Source: Jeotgalibacillus sp. ET6 (lineage in GTDB: Bacteria > Bacillota > Bacilli > Bacillales > Jeotgalibacillaceae). Taken from it: DNA of 64,000 bases. The notes beneath the pieces are model-generated. The model made no database searches. It had not been told where the DNA came from and was given only the letters and a program-made list of their open reading frames with translations. The first letter of the stretch is position 1, and each line of letters opens with the position of its first letter. The stretch covers positions 1-64,000 of the forward strand of contig NZ_JARUIU010000007.1 in assembly GCF_029667115.1 (NCBI RefSeq), read 5' to 3'. The position numbers and the translations under genes were made by a program. Below are positions 1 to 8,449 of the stretch, piece by piece.

Positions 1-73
1 CCCGTGGTGTAGCGGTTAACATGCCTGCCTGTCACGCAGGAGATCGCCGGTTCGATCCCGGTCGGGACCGCCA
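1..73 (+). tRNA. tRNA-Asp (GTC), lacking its first 3 bases at the window edge
   Basis: The anticodon stem CCTGC/GCAGG encloses the loop CTGTCAC, with anticodon GTC at 31-33, which reads Asp codons. The T arm carries TTCGATC, and the gene-encoded CCA is at 71-73. The 3' acceptor strand CGGGACC needs GGTCCCG on the 5' side, but the window begins at CCCG, so three bases are missing. It is followed at once by a terminator, so it is probably the last gene of a tRNA cluster lying to the left. Confidence 0.95.
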
Positions 74-77
74 TTTT

Positions 78-106
78 CCATGAATTCATTCATGGTTATT
101 TTTTTT
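78..106 (+). terminator. Rho-independent terminator of the tRNA gene
   Basis: CCATGAAT and ATTCATGG pair perfectly around a 2-base loop, followed by TTATTTTTTTT. It starts five bases after the tRNA CCA end. Confidence 0.85.
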
Positions 107-231
107 GTCTAAAACCGGGAAGCTCCGGTGTAGAGGACTTTGCCTTTCGCTAGAAATCATGTACACTAATAGAAGCGTATAAACCATGACTGACTCCAAA
201 CGGGTGAGTCTTTTTTAATGAAAGAATAGAA

Positions 232-250
232 TTGATAAAAGTGTTATCAA
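232..250. promoter_or_regulatory. Perfect inverted repeat upstream of the t6A operon
   Basis: TTGATAA and TTATCAA are separated by five bases, 34 bases before the proposed tsaE start. No T-run follows, so it looks more like an operator or an mRNA hairpin than a terminator. I cannot assign a regulator. Confidence 0.35.
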
Positions 251-284
251 TAAAGATGAAAAGATAAAAATGGGGGAACGTGCA

Positions 285-737
285 GTGATTTATAACTGGA
301 ATTCAAACCATCCGGATGAAACTGCCGAATTTGCCTGTAAGCTGGGTGAGCTTTTGAAAGCTGGTGATGTGCTTACACTGGAGGGCGATCTTGGTGCAGG
401 AAAAACCGCTTTTTCTAAAGGAGTTGCCAAGGGACTCGGTGTGACAAGAACGGTCAACAGTCCGACCTTTACCATTATGAAAGAATATATGGGAAGGCTT
501 CCTCTTTATCATATGGACGTCTATCGTCTTGGAGAAGAGGGCGAGGATCTGGGTTTTCATGAATATTTTGAAGGTGAAGGGGTGTGTCTTGTGGAATGGG
601 CACACTTAATAAAAGAACAGCTTCCCCCACAGCGGCTTGAAATCTCAATCTTTTACGAGGGTGAGCAAACCAGACGATTTGAACTGCGTCCTGCAGGTGA
701 AAGATATGAAGAGCTTTGTAAGGAGATTTTGCGATGA
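285..737 (+). CDS. tsaE: tRNA N6-threonylcarbamoyladenosine biosynthesis ATPase TsaE
   Basis: This P-loop ATPase partners TsaB and TsaD in forming threonylcarbamoyl-adenosine at position 37 of ANN-decoding tRNAs in the cytoplasm. The Walker A motif GDLGAGKT and the family segment NSPTFTI are present, and length matches the family (about 150 aa). I place the start at GTG 285, because GGGGGAA at 272-278 is a correctly spaced ribosome site for it and the resulting N-terminus matches B. subtilis YdiB; an ATG at 270 would overlap that site. It opens a tight operon with tsaB (4-bp ATGA overlap), rimI and tsaD, the same order as B. subtilis ydiBCDE. Confidence 0.93.
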   Translation: MIYNWNSNHPDETAEFACKLGELLKAGDVLTLEGDLGAGKTAFSKGVAKGLGVTRTVNSPTFTIMKEYMGRLPLYHMDVYRLGEEGEDLGFHEYFEGEGVCLVEWAHLIKEQLPPQRLEISIFYEGEQTRRFELRPAGERYEELCKEILR

Positions 738-1444
738 ATGTACTTGTTATTGATACTTCTGCTGCTCCGCTGTCCATTGCACTGTTGAATGAACACGCGG
801 TTTTAGCTGAAACGCTGATCAACAGCAAAAAGAATCACTCGATTCAGGCGATGCCTGCGATTGAATCCATGCTGCAATCCGTTGATCTGTCTCCAAAGGA
901 TCTAACACGGATTGTCGTGGCGAAGGGTCCGGGATCCTACACAGGTGTGAGAATTGGGGTTACGCTTGCGAAAACGCTCGCCTGGACACTTTCTATTCCG
1001 CTTGTTGCCGTTTCGAGCCTGGCTGCTTTGACAGGGCCTGGCCGATATTTTAATGGCTTTGTCTGCCCTGTGTTTAATGCGCGACGAGGACAAGCGTATA
1101 CCGGCTTATACACCTATAAAAACCAGGAGCTTGTTCAGGTCAAGGAAGATATGAACGGATTGATGGAAGACTGGCTGGATGAATTAATTGAACTGGATGA
1201 AAAAATACTGTTTACAGGACAGGATGCAGCCGTTTTTCGTGAACAAATTGAAGCTAAGCTTGGCGATCAGGCCGTTTTTGCTTCACTAGCAGAGAATATG
1301 CCCCGTGCAGCTGAACTCGGGTTAATCGGGATGCAAATGGAACCGGGGCACGTACATGATGTGGTGCCAAATTATATAAGAATGGCTGAAGCAGAAACAA
1401 AATGGCTGGAACAGCAAAAGAAGGCGGATTCTCATGAAGGATGA
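734..1444 (+). CDS. tsaB: t6A complex subunit TsaB (degenerate ASKHA-fold paralogue of TsaD)
   Basis: TsaB is the non-catalytic scaffold that dimerises with TsaD in t6A synthesis. The N-terminus MNVLVIDTSAAPLSIAL and the glycine motif KGPGSYTGVRIG (about residues 63-74) are typical. The 236-aa length matches the family. The start overlaps the tsaE stop in an ATGA, and the 3' end overlaps rimI by 11 bases, so translation is probably coupled through the operon. Confidence 0.93.
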   Translation: MNVLVIDTSAAPLSIALLNEHAVLAETLINSKKNHSIQAMPAIESMLQSVDLSPKDLTRIVVAKGPGSYTGVRIGVTLAKTLAWTLSIPLVAVSSLAALTGPGRYFNGFVCPVFNARRGQAYTGLYTYKNQELVQVKEDMNGLMEDWLDELIELDEKILFTGQDAAVFREQIEAKLGDQAVFASLAENMPRAAELGLIGMQMEPGHVHDVVPNYIRMAEAETKWLEQQKKADSHEG

Positions 1445-1886
1445 GCTGGAGTTCCGCTGGATGACCATGAGTGATATAGATGCGGTGCTGGCTGTAGAGC
1501 AGGAATCGTTTTCTGTGCCATGGAAGCGGGTTGCCTTTGAAAATGAGTTAACAGTGAATCAGTTTGCTAAATATCTTCTCTTATTGAAGAATGAAGAGGT
1601 CATCGGCTATTGCGGACTGTGGCTGATTATGGACGAGGCGCATGTGACTAATATCGCCATCCTTCCAAAGCTGCGCGGTCAGAAGCTGGGCGAACAATTA
1701 ATGAAAAAAGTTCTCGAGTTTGCGGAGGATGCCGGGGCAAGAACGGTCACACTTGAAGTGCGCGTCAGCAACGACATTGCCCGTTCTCTTTATAAAAAAC
1801 TCGGATTTTTAGAAGGCGGCATCAGGAAAAATTATTATACAGATAATCAGGAGGATGCGTTAGTCATGTGGGTGGAATTAAGATGA
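1434..1886 (+). CDS. rimI: Ribosomal protein alanine N-acetyltransferase RimI-like (GNAT)
   Basis: This single GNAT-domain protein of 150 aa would acetylate an N-terminal alanine (S18 in the E. coli model) using acetyl-CoA. The acetyl-CoA loop appears as [14 protein letters not shown], and the C-terminal [10 protein letters not shown] block is the usual RimI signature. It lies between tsaB and tsaD, the standard Firmicutes arrangement, and overlaps both neighbours. The true substrate in Bacilli is less settled than in E. coli. Confidence 0.88.
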   Translation: MKDELEFRWMTMSDIDAVLAVEQESFSVPWKRVAFENELTVNQFAKYLLLLKNEEVIGYCGLWLIMDEAHVTNIAILPKLRGQKLGEQLMKKVLEFAEDAGARTVTLEVRVSNDIARSLYKKLGFLEGGIRKNYYTDNQEDALVMWVELR

Positions 1887-2896
1887 CAAACCAAACATTG
1901 ATATTGGGAATTGAAACTAGCTGTGATGAAACGGCTTCGTCTGTCGTCAGGGGAGGAACTGAGATTCTTTCAAACATCGTTTCTTCGCAAATTGAAAGCC
2001 ACAAACGCTTTGGCGGGGTGGTCCCGGAAATTGCGTCCAGGCACCATGTAGAACAGGTGACGATTGTTGTGGAAGAAGCATTAAAACAGGCTGAATTGAC
2101 AATTGAAGACATCGATGCGATTGCTGTGACAGAAGGACCCGGACTCGTGGGGGCGTTATTAATTGGCGTCAATGCAGCAAAAGCCATCGCCTTTGCTCAT
2201 TCAAAACCGCTGATTGGTGTGCACCACATCGCAGGTCATATTTATGCCAACCGGTTATGCAAAGAAATGACATTTCCTTTAGTGTCGCTTGTGGTTTCCG
2301 GTGGACATACAGAGCTTGTCCTCATGAAAGAGCATGGCTCCTATGAAGTGATCGGCGAAACGAGGGATGATGCAGCAGGAGAGGCGTACGATAAAGTAGC
2401 CCGGACGCTTGGACTTCCATACCCCGGCGGACCGCATATCGACCGTCTGGCCCAGGAAGGCAAGCCTGTGATTAAACTGCCGAGAGCCTGGCTGGAAGAA
2501 GGGTCATTTGACTTTAGCTTCAGCGGATTGAAATCTTCAGTTATCAACACCCTTCACAATGCAGAACAGCGCGGGGAACAGCTCGATGCAAAGGATCTCG
2601 CAGCAAGCTTTCAGGAAAGTGTCATTGATGTGCTGGTAACCAAAACAGAGCGCGCAGTCAGCCAGTTTGGAGCCAAGCAGCTATTAGTGGCAGGCGGTGT
2701 AGCGGCGAATAAAGGGCTTCGTGACAGATTAAATGAAACGTTTAATGATCGTGCGGATATAGAACTAGTCATTCCGCCGCTTTCTCTTTGTACAGATAAT
2801 GCGGCCATGATCGCAGCTGCCGGCACCATTTCCTATGAACAGGGGAAACGTTCGGATTACACGCTTAATGGGAATCCAGGACTTGAGCTAAGATAA
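1883..2896 (+). CDS. tsaD: tRNA N6-adenosine threonylcarbamoyltransferase TsaD
   Basis: TsaD transfers the threonylcarbamoyl group from threonylcarbamoyl-AMP to A37 of tRNA. It is a metal-dependent ASKHA-fold enzyme; the metal ligands appear as HHVEQ and HHIAGH, with nucleotide-binding VVSGGHTEL and GGVAANKGL. Near-complete agreement with B. subtilis Gcp is visible along its length. I choose ATG 1883, preceded by GGTGGA, over an upstream GTG at 1868. It is the last gene of the operon and is followed directly by a terminator. Confidence 0.95.
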   Translation: MTNQTLILGIETSCDETASSVVRGGTEILSNIVSSQIESHKRFGGVVPEIASRHHVEQVTIVVEEALKQAELTIEDIDAIAVTEGPGLVGALLIGVNAAKAIAFAHSKPLIGVHHIAGHIYANRLCKEMTFPLVSLVVSGGHTELVLMKEHGSYEVIGETRDDAAGEAYDKVARTLGLPYPGGPHIDRLAQEGKPVIKLPRAWLEEGSFDFSFSGLKSSVINTLHNAEQRGEQLDAKDLAASFQESVIDVLVTKTERAVSQFGAKQLLVAGGVAANKGLRDRLNETFNDRADIELVIPPLSLCTDNAAMIAAAGTISYEQGKRSDYTLNGNPGLELR

Positions 2897-2898
2897 CA

Positions 2899-2932
2899 AA
2901 ATCATCAGGTTAACTGCCTGATGATTTTTTAA
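2899..2932 (+). terminator. Terminator of the tsaE-tsaB-rimI-tsaD operon
   Basis: AAATCATCAGG pairs with CCTGATGATTT around a 7-base loop and runs into six Ts, starting two bases after the tsaD stop. Confidence 0.88.
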
Positions 2933-2951
2933 ATTGTAAGAACATTTGTAC

Positions 2952-3135
2952 TTGTTCACAGTCTGTTGATAACCTGTTGATAAGTTTAAAAGTCCTGTGT
3001 AAAAACTGTAAATATTTCAGTGTGTCGCTAACTGTGGATAATGGGGATAAACTAGAAGGCGATTGTGGATAATGTGGAAAACTATCTTGATAACTGAATA
3101 AAAGCTGTGCGATTTGTGGGTAACTCTGTGGATTG
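2952..3135. promoter_or_regulatory. DnaA-box cluster in the tsaD-ydiF intergenic region
   Basis: Two perfect DnaA boxes (TGTGGATAA, the complement of TTATCCACA) lie at 3033-3041 and 3064-3072. One-mismatch boxes lie at 2964-2972 and 2975-2983 (TGTTGATAA, 11 bp apart), 3042-3050, 3073-3081 and 3115-3123, with one in the opposite orientation at 2952-2960. Weaker matches are at 3085-3093 and 3127-3135. Known: B. subtilis has DnaA-binding clusters outside oriC, one of them beside gcp (tsaD), thought to titrate DnaA. Position and content here fit that element. Confidence 0.85.
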
Positions 3136-3184
3136 TTACATGGATGTCATCGTTTCAACATATTTCGACTCATTTATATTTACA

Positions 3185-3214
3185 TAAAAAAAGAGCGGAT
3201 ATTCACATCCGCCC
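3185..3214 (-). terminator. Terminator of ydiF
   Basis: On the minus strand GCGGAT and ATCCGC enclose a 6-base loop and are followed by a run of Ts (As at 3186-3192 on the plus strand), just past the ydiF stop. Confidence 0.8.
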
Positions 3215-3223
3215 TGAATAAAT

Positions 3224-5161
3224 CTATTCTTCGAGCTCTTCTTCAAGAGAAGCCCATTCTTCCATCAGTCCGTCCATCACCGCTTTTGCCTGTTCAATCG
3301 CTTCGTTGCATTCCATTACTTTTTCGTGATCCTGAAAGATGTCAGGGTCACAGAGAATGTTTTCATTTTCCTCGATTTGAGATTCCAGCTCGGTGATTTG
3401 TATTTCAATTTCTTCGAGTCTGCGCCGCTTTTGGCGTTCTTTCTTTTTTTGCTCTTTATCCATTTGAAAGCTGTTTTTGTCTTTCTGCGGTGACAGGGAA
3501 GGGTTGGCTGCTTCAGCCTGTTCACGCTCGTATGCTTCATGCTCTTCTTTTTCAAGCTTTTTCTCGAGGTAATAATCATAGTCTCCAAGAAATTCTGTTG
3601 CGCCTTCAGGAGAGAGCTCAAGTACTTTAGAAGCGATGCGGTTGATAAAGTACCGGTCATGGGAAACAAACAGAATCGTACCGGGAAAATCCATCAGTGC
3701 ATTTTCAAGTATTTCCTTACTGTCAAGATCCAGGTGATTGGTCGGCTCATCTAAAATTAATAGATTGGATTGCTGCATCATGAGCTTGGCGAGTGCAAGT
3801 CTTGCTTTTTCTCCTCCGCTCAGTGCATTAACCGGCTTTAACACATCCTCCCCTGAAAACAGGAAATTGCCGAGGACAGTGCGAATATCTTTTTCGTTTT
3901 TCATCGGGTAGTCATCCCACAGTTCGTTTAAAACGGTTTTCCTGGAATTCAGCTCCGCCTGCTCCTGATCGTAATAGCCGATGCTGACATTTGAACCGTA
4001 TTGAATGGAGCCTGCATGAGGTTCTAGTTTTTTTACGAGCGTTTTCAGCAGAGTGGATTTTCCGACTCCGTTTGGTCCGATTAACGCCAGACTGTCCTGA
4101 CGGGTAATCGATGTGGAGATATGGCTTGAAAGGGGACGGTCGTAGCCGATGGTGAGATCGTTCAGCTTCAGCACGTCATTGCCGCTTTGGCGATCGATCG
4201 AAAAAGCAAAGCTAGCTGATTTCTCATCTCCTTGCGGACGGTCCATTTTGTCCATTTTTTCAAGCTTTTTGCGCCGGCTTTGTGCCTGCTTAGTAGTTGA
4301 GGCACGAACAAGATTGCGTGCAATAAAGTCCTCGAGCTTTGCAATTTCTCCCTGCTGCTTTTCAAACTCTTTTACTTCACGCTCATAGCTTAAGGCTTTT
4401 TGGTCGAGATAATAGCTGTAATTTCCGTGATATTTGCGTGAGCGGTGCCTGGAGAGCTCGACCACCTGATTCACGACTTTATCAAGAAAATACCGGTCAT
4501 GCGACACAATCAAAATAGCGCCGGGATAGCCCTGCAAATACTGCTCAAGCCAGGACAGGGTTTCAATGTCCAAATGGTTGGTCGGCTCATCCAGGATCAT
4601 AATATCCGGCTTGGTCAAAAGCATTTTACCAAGTGCCAGCCTCGTTTTCTGACCTCCGCTTAATGTTGAAATCGCGGTATCATGATCCATCTGTCCAAAG
4701 CGCAGTCCGTGCAGAACCGAGCGGATATCAGCTTCATACTGGTAGCCTCCCTGGTCTTTAAACGCAACCTGCAGTGCATCGTACTCCTTCATCACGCGCT
4801 CATAGCGTTCACTATTTTCGTATACCGCAGGATCGGCCATTTGCTGTTCGGTTTCCCGCAGTTTAACCTCCATTATTTTCAGGTGGTCAAAGACAGACAG
4901 CATTTCTTCCCAGATCGACAGCTGGGATTCGAGTCCGCTGTGCTGCTCCAGGTAGCCAAGAGAGACTTCCTTTGGCTTGATGATTTCTCCTTCATCATAG
5001 GACATGCTGCCCGCTATCATTTTCAGCAGGGTGGATTTCCCTGCTCCGTTTCGCCCAACGAGTGCGATGCGGTCTTTCGTTTGAACTTCGAGCTTTATAT
5101 TGGAAAGAATCTCTTCAGCGCCAAATGCTTTCGAGAGTCCATTAACTTGCAGTAAAATCAT
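3224..5161 (-). CDS. ydiF: ABC-F family ATPase YdiF (Uup/EttA-like translation factor)
   Basis: This soluble protein has two ABC ATPase domains and no membrane segments. Each has a Walker A (GRNGAGKST near residue 37; GPNGVGKST near 360), an LSGGQKTRLALGK or LSGGEKARLALAK signature, and a Walker B LILDEPTNHLD. A linker rich in charged residues joins them, and residues about 540-645 form a charged coiled coil typical of Uup-type members. ABC-F proteins bind the ribosomal E site and relieve stalls or drug binding. Length (645 aa) and position between tsaD and rex match B. subtilis YdiF. It stands alone, opposite in direction to both neighbours. Confidence 0.93.
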   Translation of the reverse strand: MILLQVNGLSKAFGAEEILSNIKLEVQTKDRIALVGRNGAGKSTLLKMIAGSMSYDEGEIIKPKEVSLGYLEQHSGLESQLSIWEEMLSVFDHLKIMEVKLRETEQQMADPAVYENSERYERVMKEYDALQVAFKDQGGYQYEADIRSVLHGLRFGQMDHDTAISTLSGGQKTRLALGKMLLTKPDIMILDEPTNHLDIETLSWLEQYLQGYPGAILIVSHDRYFLDKVVNQVVELSRHRSRKYHGNYSYYLDQKALSYEREVKEFEKQQGEIAKLEDFIARNLVRASTTKQAQSRRKKLEKMDKMDRPQGDEKSASFAFSIDRQSGNDVLKLNDLTIGYDRPLSSHISTSITRQDSLALIGPNGVGKSTLLKTLVKKLEPHAGSIQYGSNVSIGYYDQEQAELNSRKTVLNELWDDYPMKNEKDIRTVLGNFLFSGEDVLKPVNALSGGEKARLALAKLMMQQSNLLILDEPTNHLDLDSKEILENALMDFPGTILFVSHDRYFINRIASKVLELSPEGATEFLGDYDYYLEKKLEKEEHEAYEREQAEAANPSLSPQKDKNSFQMDKEQKKKERQKRRRLEEIEIQITELESQIEENENILCDPDIFQDHEKVMECNEAIEQAKAVMDGLMEEWASLEEELEE

Positions 5162-5249
5162 TCAGGCTCACCTCATTTTCTTCCTTTAAGTGTATCGCAT
5201 GAAAGAACCGATGTGCAATATAACGAATTTGTGAAAGAGCATGCAAACT

Positions 5250-5279
5250 TTGCACTGAGGGAACGGAATGGTGTATGAT
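5250..5279 (+). promoter_or_regulatory. Sigma-A-type promoter of the rex-tat region
   Basis: TTGCAC at 5250-5255 and TATGAT at 5274-5279 are 18 bases apart. The predicted transcript has a leader of about 185 bases before rex. I see no moaC gene in this gap, unlike B. subtilis. Confidence 0.6.
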
Positions 5280-5471
5280 AAATTTAAATGCTTTGTATAA
5301 ATTGGATACAGAAGCGATCAAACGCTTTTCTGCCTATAGAGAAACGCTCCTCATCTGATGTATTTACAGTCGGAAGTGTTGGAAGCGTTAACAGATTTTT
5401 TGACTACTTCACATGATTTTACGGGGTACCGTTTAGATCATCCCATGATGGAGTCTAAAGGGAGTGAAACA

Positions 5472-6149
5472 ATGAACCAGGAAATGAAAATACCACAGGC
5501 AACTGCCAAGAGGCTTCCTCTTTATTACCGCTTCTTGAAAAACCTTCATTCGTCAGGGAAGCAGCGGGTGTCATCAAAAGAGCTGAGTGAGGCCGTAAAG
5601 GTGGATTCAGCCACCATTCGCCGCGACTTTTCTTATTTTGGTGCGTTAGGAAAAAAGGGATATGGCTATAATGTTAATTATCTGCTGACGTTTTTCAGAA
5701 AAACGCTGGACCAGGATGAAGTCACCAAGGTGATTTTAATTGGAGTGGGGAATCTCGGGACCGCATTCCTTCATTATAACTTTTTGAAAAACAACAACAC
5801 GAAAATTGAAATGGCGTTTGATGCCGATCCGAAAAAGGCCGGGACGTCGATTGGCGATGTGCCGATCTTTTCTATGGACGAGCTTGAGGAGCGGGTGGCG
5901 GACAGTGACATTGAAGTCGCGATCCTCACTGTGCCGGCAGGACCTGCACAGACGATTACCGACCGGCTTGTTCCGATGAATATTAAGGGCATCCTGAATT
6001 TTACGCCTGCCCGGCTGAATGTTCCGGATCAGATCCGTATTCATCATATTGATCTGGCCGTTGAGCTTCAATCACTGATTTATTTTCTGCGCCATTACGG
6101 AACAGAAGAAGACGTAGAACCGTCACAATTGGGTGAAGGAATAGAATAG
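5472..6149 (+). CDS. rex: Redox-sensing transcriptional repressor Rex
   Basis: Rex is a homodimeric repressor that senses the NADH/NAD+ ratio and releases fermentation and respiration genes when NADH rises. The N-terminal winged helix contains [19 protein letters not shown], and the Rossmann NAD site is [14 protein letters not shown]. The remainder closely follows B. subtilis Rex, ending in the family C-terminal helix ([12 protein letters not shown]). The start is ATG 5472 with AAGGGAGTG upstream; this gives 225 aa, near the usual 210-215, whereas the longest open frame would add 38 unrelated residues. Confidence 0.95.
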   Translation: MNQEMKIPQATAKRLPLYYRFLKNLHSSGKQRVSSKELSEAVKVDSATIRRDFSYFGALGKKGYGYNVNYLLTFFRKTLDQDEVTKVILIGVGNLGTAFLHYNFLKNNNTKIEMAFDADPKKAGTSIGDVPIFSMDELEERVADSDIEVAILTVPAGPAQTITDRLVPMNIKGILNFTPARLNVPDQIRIHHIDLAVELQSLIYFLRHYGTEEDVEPSQLGEGIE

Positions 6150-6247
6150 CCAAACAAGCCCAAATGATTTATGATAAAACTACAGCCTTCATCATTTTAC
6201 AGACTGTTGCCTTAAGGGGCATAAGAACGAAAAGGAGGTACATGAAT

Positions 6248-6421
6248 ATGCCAGGTCCAATGAGCCTAGTCATCATCGCCATTGTCGCTCTATTGATTTT
6301 TGGTCCGAAAAAGCTTCCGGAACTCGGAAAAGCAGCGGGCAGCACGCTTCGTGAGTTCAAAGACGCAACCAAAGGTCTAGCTGACGACGACGATGACAAG
6401 AAGAAAGAAGAGAAGCACTAA
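6248..6421 (+). CDS. tatA: Twin-arginine translocase pore subunit TatA (TatAy-type)
   Basis: TatA oligomers form the size-fitting pore for folded twin-arginine substrates in the cytoplasmic membrane. The 57-residue protein has a single N-terminal helix ([14 protein letters not shown]), the hinge [10 protein letters not shown], an amphipathic helix and an acidic tail of five Asp followed by lysines. I choose ATG 6248, nine bases after AAGGAGG, over the ATG at 6242, only three bases away; this also matches TatAy MPIGPG. It is 18 bp from tatC. Confidence 0.93.
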   Translation: MPGPMSLVIIAIVALLIFGPKKLPELGKAAGSTLREFKDATKGLADDDDDKKKEEKH

Positions 6422-6439
6422 AAACGGGATGGTGGCCAT

Positions 6440-7246
6440 ATGAACGAGAAAGATATGTCCGTCCATGATCATATAAATGAAATAAGAAAACGACTCATCC
6501 TTGTAGTCGTTTTCTTTGTCTTTGCGATTGCCGTCGGATTTTTCCTAGCAGAGCCTCTCATGAAGTTTCTGCAATCCTCTGATGAAGCACAGCAAATGAC
6601 GCTTAACGCATTCCGGGTGACAGATCCCGTAAAGATCTACTTTCAAATCATCCTTTTTATTGCGTTTATCATGACGGCGCCTTTAATATTATTTCAGCTC
6701 TGGTCCTTTGTAAGCCCGGGGCTTCATGAACGGGAACGGCGCGTGACGCTAAGCTATATTCCGGCATCTGCACTATTATTTTTAGGCGGCCTTGCCTTTG
6801 CTTATTTTATCCTGTTTCCGTTTGTTGTTCAGTTTATGATGAATTTATCCGACAACCTTGGCATTGAGCAGGTCATCGGAATCAACGAATATTTTCAATT
6901 TTTATTTCAAATGACGATTCCATTCGGATTTTTGTTTCAGCTGCCAGTGATCATGCTGTTTATAACGCGCCTTGGCATTGTCACACCAATGGTTTTGTCT
7001 AAAATCAGAAAGTATGCGTACTTTGTGCTGATTGTGGTGGCGGCGTTTGTGACACCGCCTGATATTTTTTCCCATCTTCTTGTAACGGTTCCGCTTTTGA
7101 TTCTGTATGAAATCAGTTTGTGGATTGCCAAAATCGGCTACCGCAAAGCGCTGAAAGCAGAAGCGAAGCAGCGGGAGATCGATGAAAAAGAAAGAAGAGA
7201 ACGGATTGACCGGGAATTGGCCAATCAAAAAAGCAGCGGCGAATAA
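6440..7246 (+). CDS. tatC: Twin-arginine translocase receptor subunit TatC
   Basis: TatC recognises the twin-arginine signal peptide and recruits TatA. The 268-aa protein has the family N-terminus (MSVHDHINEIRKRLI), six hydrophobic segments, and the conserved loop FQLWSFVSPGL...ERR. The C-terminal tail from about residue 240 is highly charged. With the adjacent tatA it forms a minimal two-component system lacking TatB, as in other Bacilli. Its stop codon lies in the loop of the terminator shared with ydiK. Confidence 0.95.
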   Translation: MNEKDMSVHDHINEIRKRLILVVVFFVFAIAVGFFLAEPLMKFLQSSDEAQQMTLNAFRVTDPVKIYFQIILFIAFIMTAPLILFQLWSFVSPGLHERERRVTLSYIPASALLFLGGLAFAYFILFPFVVQFMMNLSDNLGIEQVIGINEYFQFLFQMTIPFGFLFQLPVIMLFITRLGIVTPMVLSKIRKYAYFVLIVVAAFVTPPDIFSHLLVTVPLLILYEISLWIAKIGYRKALKAEAKQREIDEKERRERIDRELANQKSSGE

Positions 7247-7265
7247 TTTCGCCGCTACTTTTTTT
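7235..7265. terminator. Bidirectional terminator between tatC and ydiK
   Basis: AGCGGCGAA (7235-7243) pairs perfectly with TTCGCCGCT (7248-7256). The loop TAAT contains the tatC stop codon. T-runs follow on both strands: ACTTTTTTT to the right, GCTTTTTT on the minus strand. Confidence 0.88.
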
Positions 7266-7458
7266 GGTCTAAATGCTTTTTAATTCGAAAATGAAGCCCG
7301 ATTAACCGGATGCCGGATCCAATATCATAGGTCGCGAATAAAATGAACAGGTACGCGAAAAATCCCCAGCCGTCCGTATTAACCGTGTTGATCGCAAAAT
7401 ACGTAAACACGGCTCCAAGCAGAATGTAAGTAATGCCGTGAGTTAACGGCTTCCTCAT
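7255..7458 (-). CDS. ydiK: Small membrane protein YdiK (DUF4305)
   Basis: The 67-residue protein has two predicted membrane helices (about 7-26 and 30-47) and a basic C-terminus. The segment WGFFAYLFILFATYDIG and the position beside ydiL match B. subtilis YdiK. Its start overlaps the ydiL stop by four bases, so the two are co-translated. The function is unknown. Confidence 0.8.
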   Translation of the reverse strand: MRKPLTHGITYILLGAVFTYFAINTVNTDGWGFFAYLFILFATYDIGSGIRLIGLHFRIKKHLDQKK

Positions 7459-8204
7459 AGTATCACTCCAATAATCCCACGAAGCAGGATAAACATTGCT
7501 TCATTCATTTCCATTAGTTCCTCAAGCTGGTCTGCAAACACAAACTGTACAAGCACCACAAAGGAGTTAATGGCAATATGCGCAATAATCGGGACAATAA
7601 TACGCTTGGTCATCGCATAAAGGAACGCAAAGGCAAAGCCCATCGCTGTGTAAATCAGAATATGCGTGAAATCCAAATGAATCGCCGCAAAAATTAACGC
7701 ACTCAGCATACCGGAAATAAAGAAATTATACTTGCGGTACAGCCAGCCGAAAATGACGCCACGGAACACAATCTCTTCTAAGATCGGTCCAAAAACGGCT
7801 ACAGCCAAAGCGGCCACCGGTACATATTCAAGCAGGGAAATAATATCTGCGGTGTTCTCAGAGCCAGGCTCAATGCCGATCAGCATCTCGATCATCGCTG
7901 CGATCATTTGACTGAAGAAGGCAAGGAAAATCCCAGCAATGGACCACACAACGACCATCCCCGCATTTGAACGCTCTCCCGGAAGATCAAGCGCACCTTT
8001 ACGCTTATTGAGAAGAATCAGCGTGATGATTAAGGTCACAAGGAAGCTGAAGAACACCCAGTAACCGGCTGCATAATTCTGCATCGCCGCAGGATCCGCA
8101 TCCGTCCATCGCATACCGCCCAAATATAAAAGCGGAACGCCGACAATGCCGGAAAGCTGCATCACAACGTAGGCAATAATAATAATCAGAAAGGTTCGAT
8201 TCAC
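7455..8204 (-). CDS. ydiL: CPBP-family intramembrane metalloprotease YdiL
   Basis: This is a polytopic membrane protein of the CAAX protease/bacteriocin-processing (Abi) family. Hydrophobic segments span the chain, and the active-site motifs are all present: ILEEIVFRG (EExxxR), AAIHLDF, and IAHIAIN near the end. Family members include prenyl-protein proteases and bacteriocin self-immunity proteins; the substrate here is unknown. It faces groESL across a divergent gap, and its ATG is preceded by AAAGGGG. Confidence 0.85.
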   Translation of the reverse strand: MNRTFLIIIIAYVVMQLSGIVGVPLLYLGGMRWTDADPAAMQNYAAGYWVFFSFLVTLIITLILLNKRKGALDLPGERSNAGMVVVWSIAGIFLAFFSQMIAAMIEMLIGIEPGSENTADIISLLEYVPVAALAVAVFGPILEEIVFRGVIFGWLYRKYNFFISGMLSALIFAAIHLDFTHILIYTAMGFAFAFLYAMTKRIIVPIIAHIAINSFVVLVQFVFADQLEELMEMNEAMFILLRGIIGVIL

Positions 8205-8348
8205 ATGTATTCCCCTTTAATTCAGTTTTCTCGACGTGCTGTAATACAAATGCCGATAAACTATATTCTACTAATAAAACAGACCCCCATCAAATTTAAC
8301 CTCTCAAAAAAGGGCAGAATATGTCGGAAAAAAAGTAAACGTTAGTGC

Positions 8349-8377
8349 TTGCAAAAAGGGTGAGGATTCTTTATCAT
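8349..8377 (+). promoter_or_regulatory. groESL promoter
   Basis: TTGCAA (8349-8354) and TATCAT (8372-8377) are 17 bases apart, placing the transcript start at the edge of the CIRCE element. Confidence 0.8.
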
Positions 8378-8387
8378 AATAACTGTG

Positions 8388-8414
8388 TTAGCACTCGGAT
8401 AGTTAGAGTGCTAA
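8388..8414 (+). promoter_or_regulatory. CIRCE operator (HrcA binding site)
   Basis: A perfect TTAGCACTC-N9-GAGTGCTAA inverted repeat lies just downstream of the -10 box. It is the classical HrcA operator, so groESL should be derepressed by heat or unfolded protein. Confidence 0.97.
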
Positions 8415-8449
8415 TAAGGAGAACACATATCTTAAGGAGGTTGTTTCAC

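Noticed and set aside
192-217. GACTC...GAGTC followed by TTTTTT as a second terminator
   Set aside because: Only a 5-bp stem with a 9-base loop; too weak beside the strong terminator at 78.
3133-3396. Open frame of 87 codons over the DnaA-box and ydiF terminator region
   Set aside because: It runs antisense through the ydiF terminator and 3' end and has no ribosome site; the ydiF frame fully explains the region.
5229-5235. TTGTGAA as a possible Rex box upstream of rex
   Set aside because: Only one half-site is present; the expected second TTCACAA arm is missing.
5358-5471. 38-codon N-terminal extension of rex
   Set aside because: No ribosome site at 5358, no family match, and a good site exists for ATG 5472.
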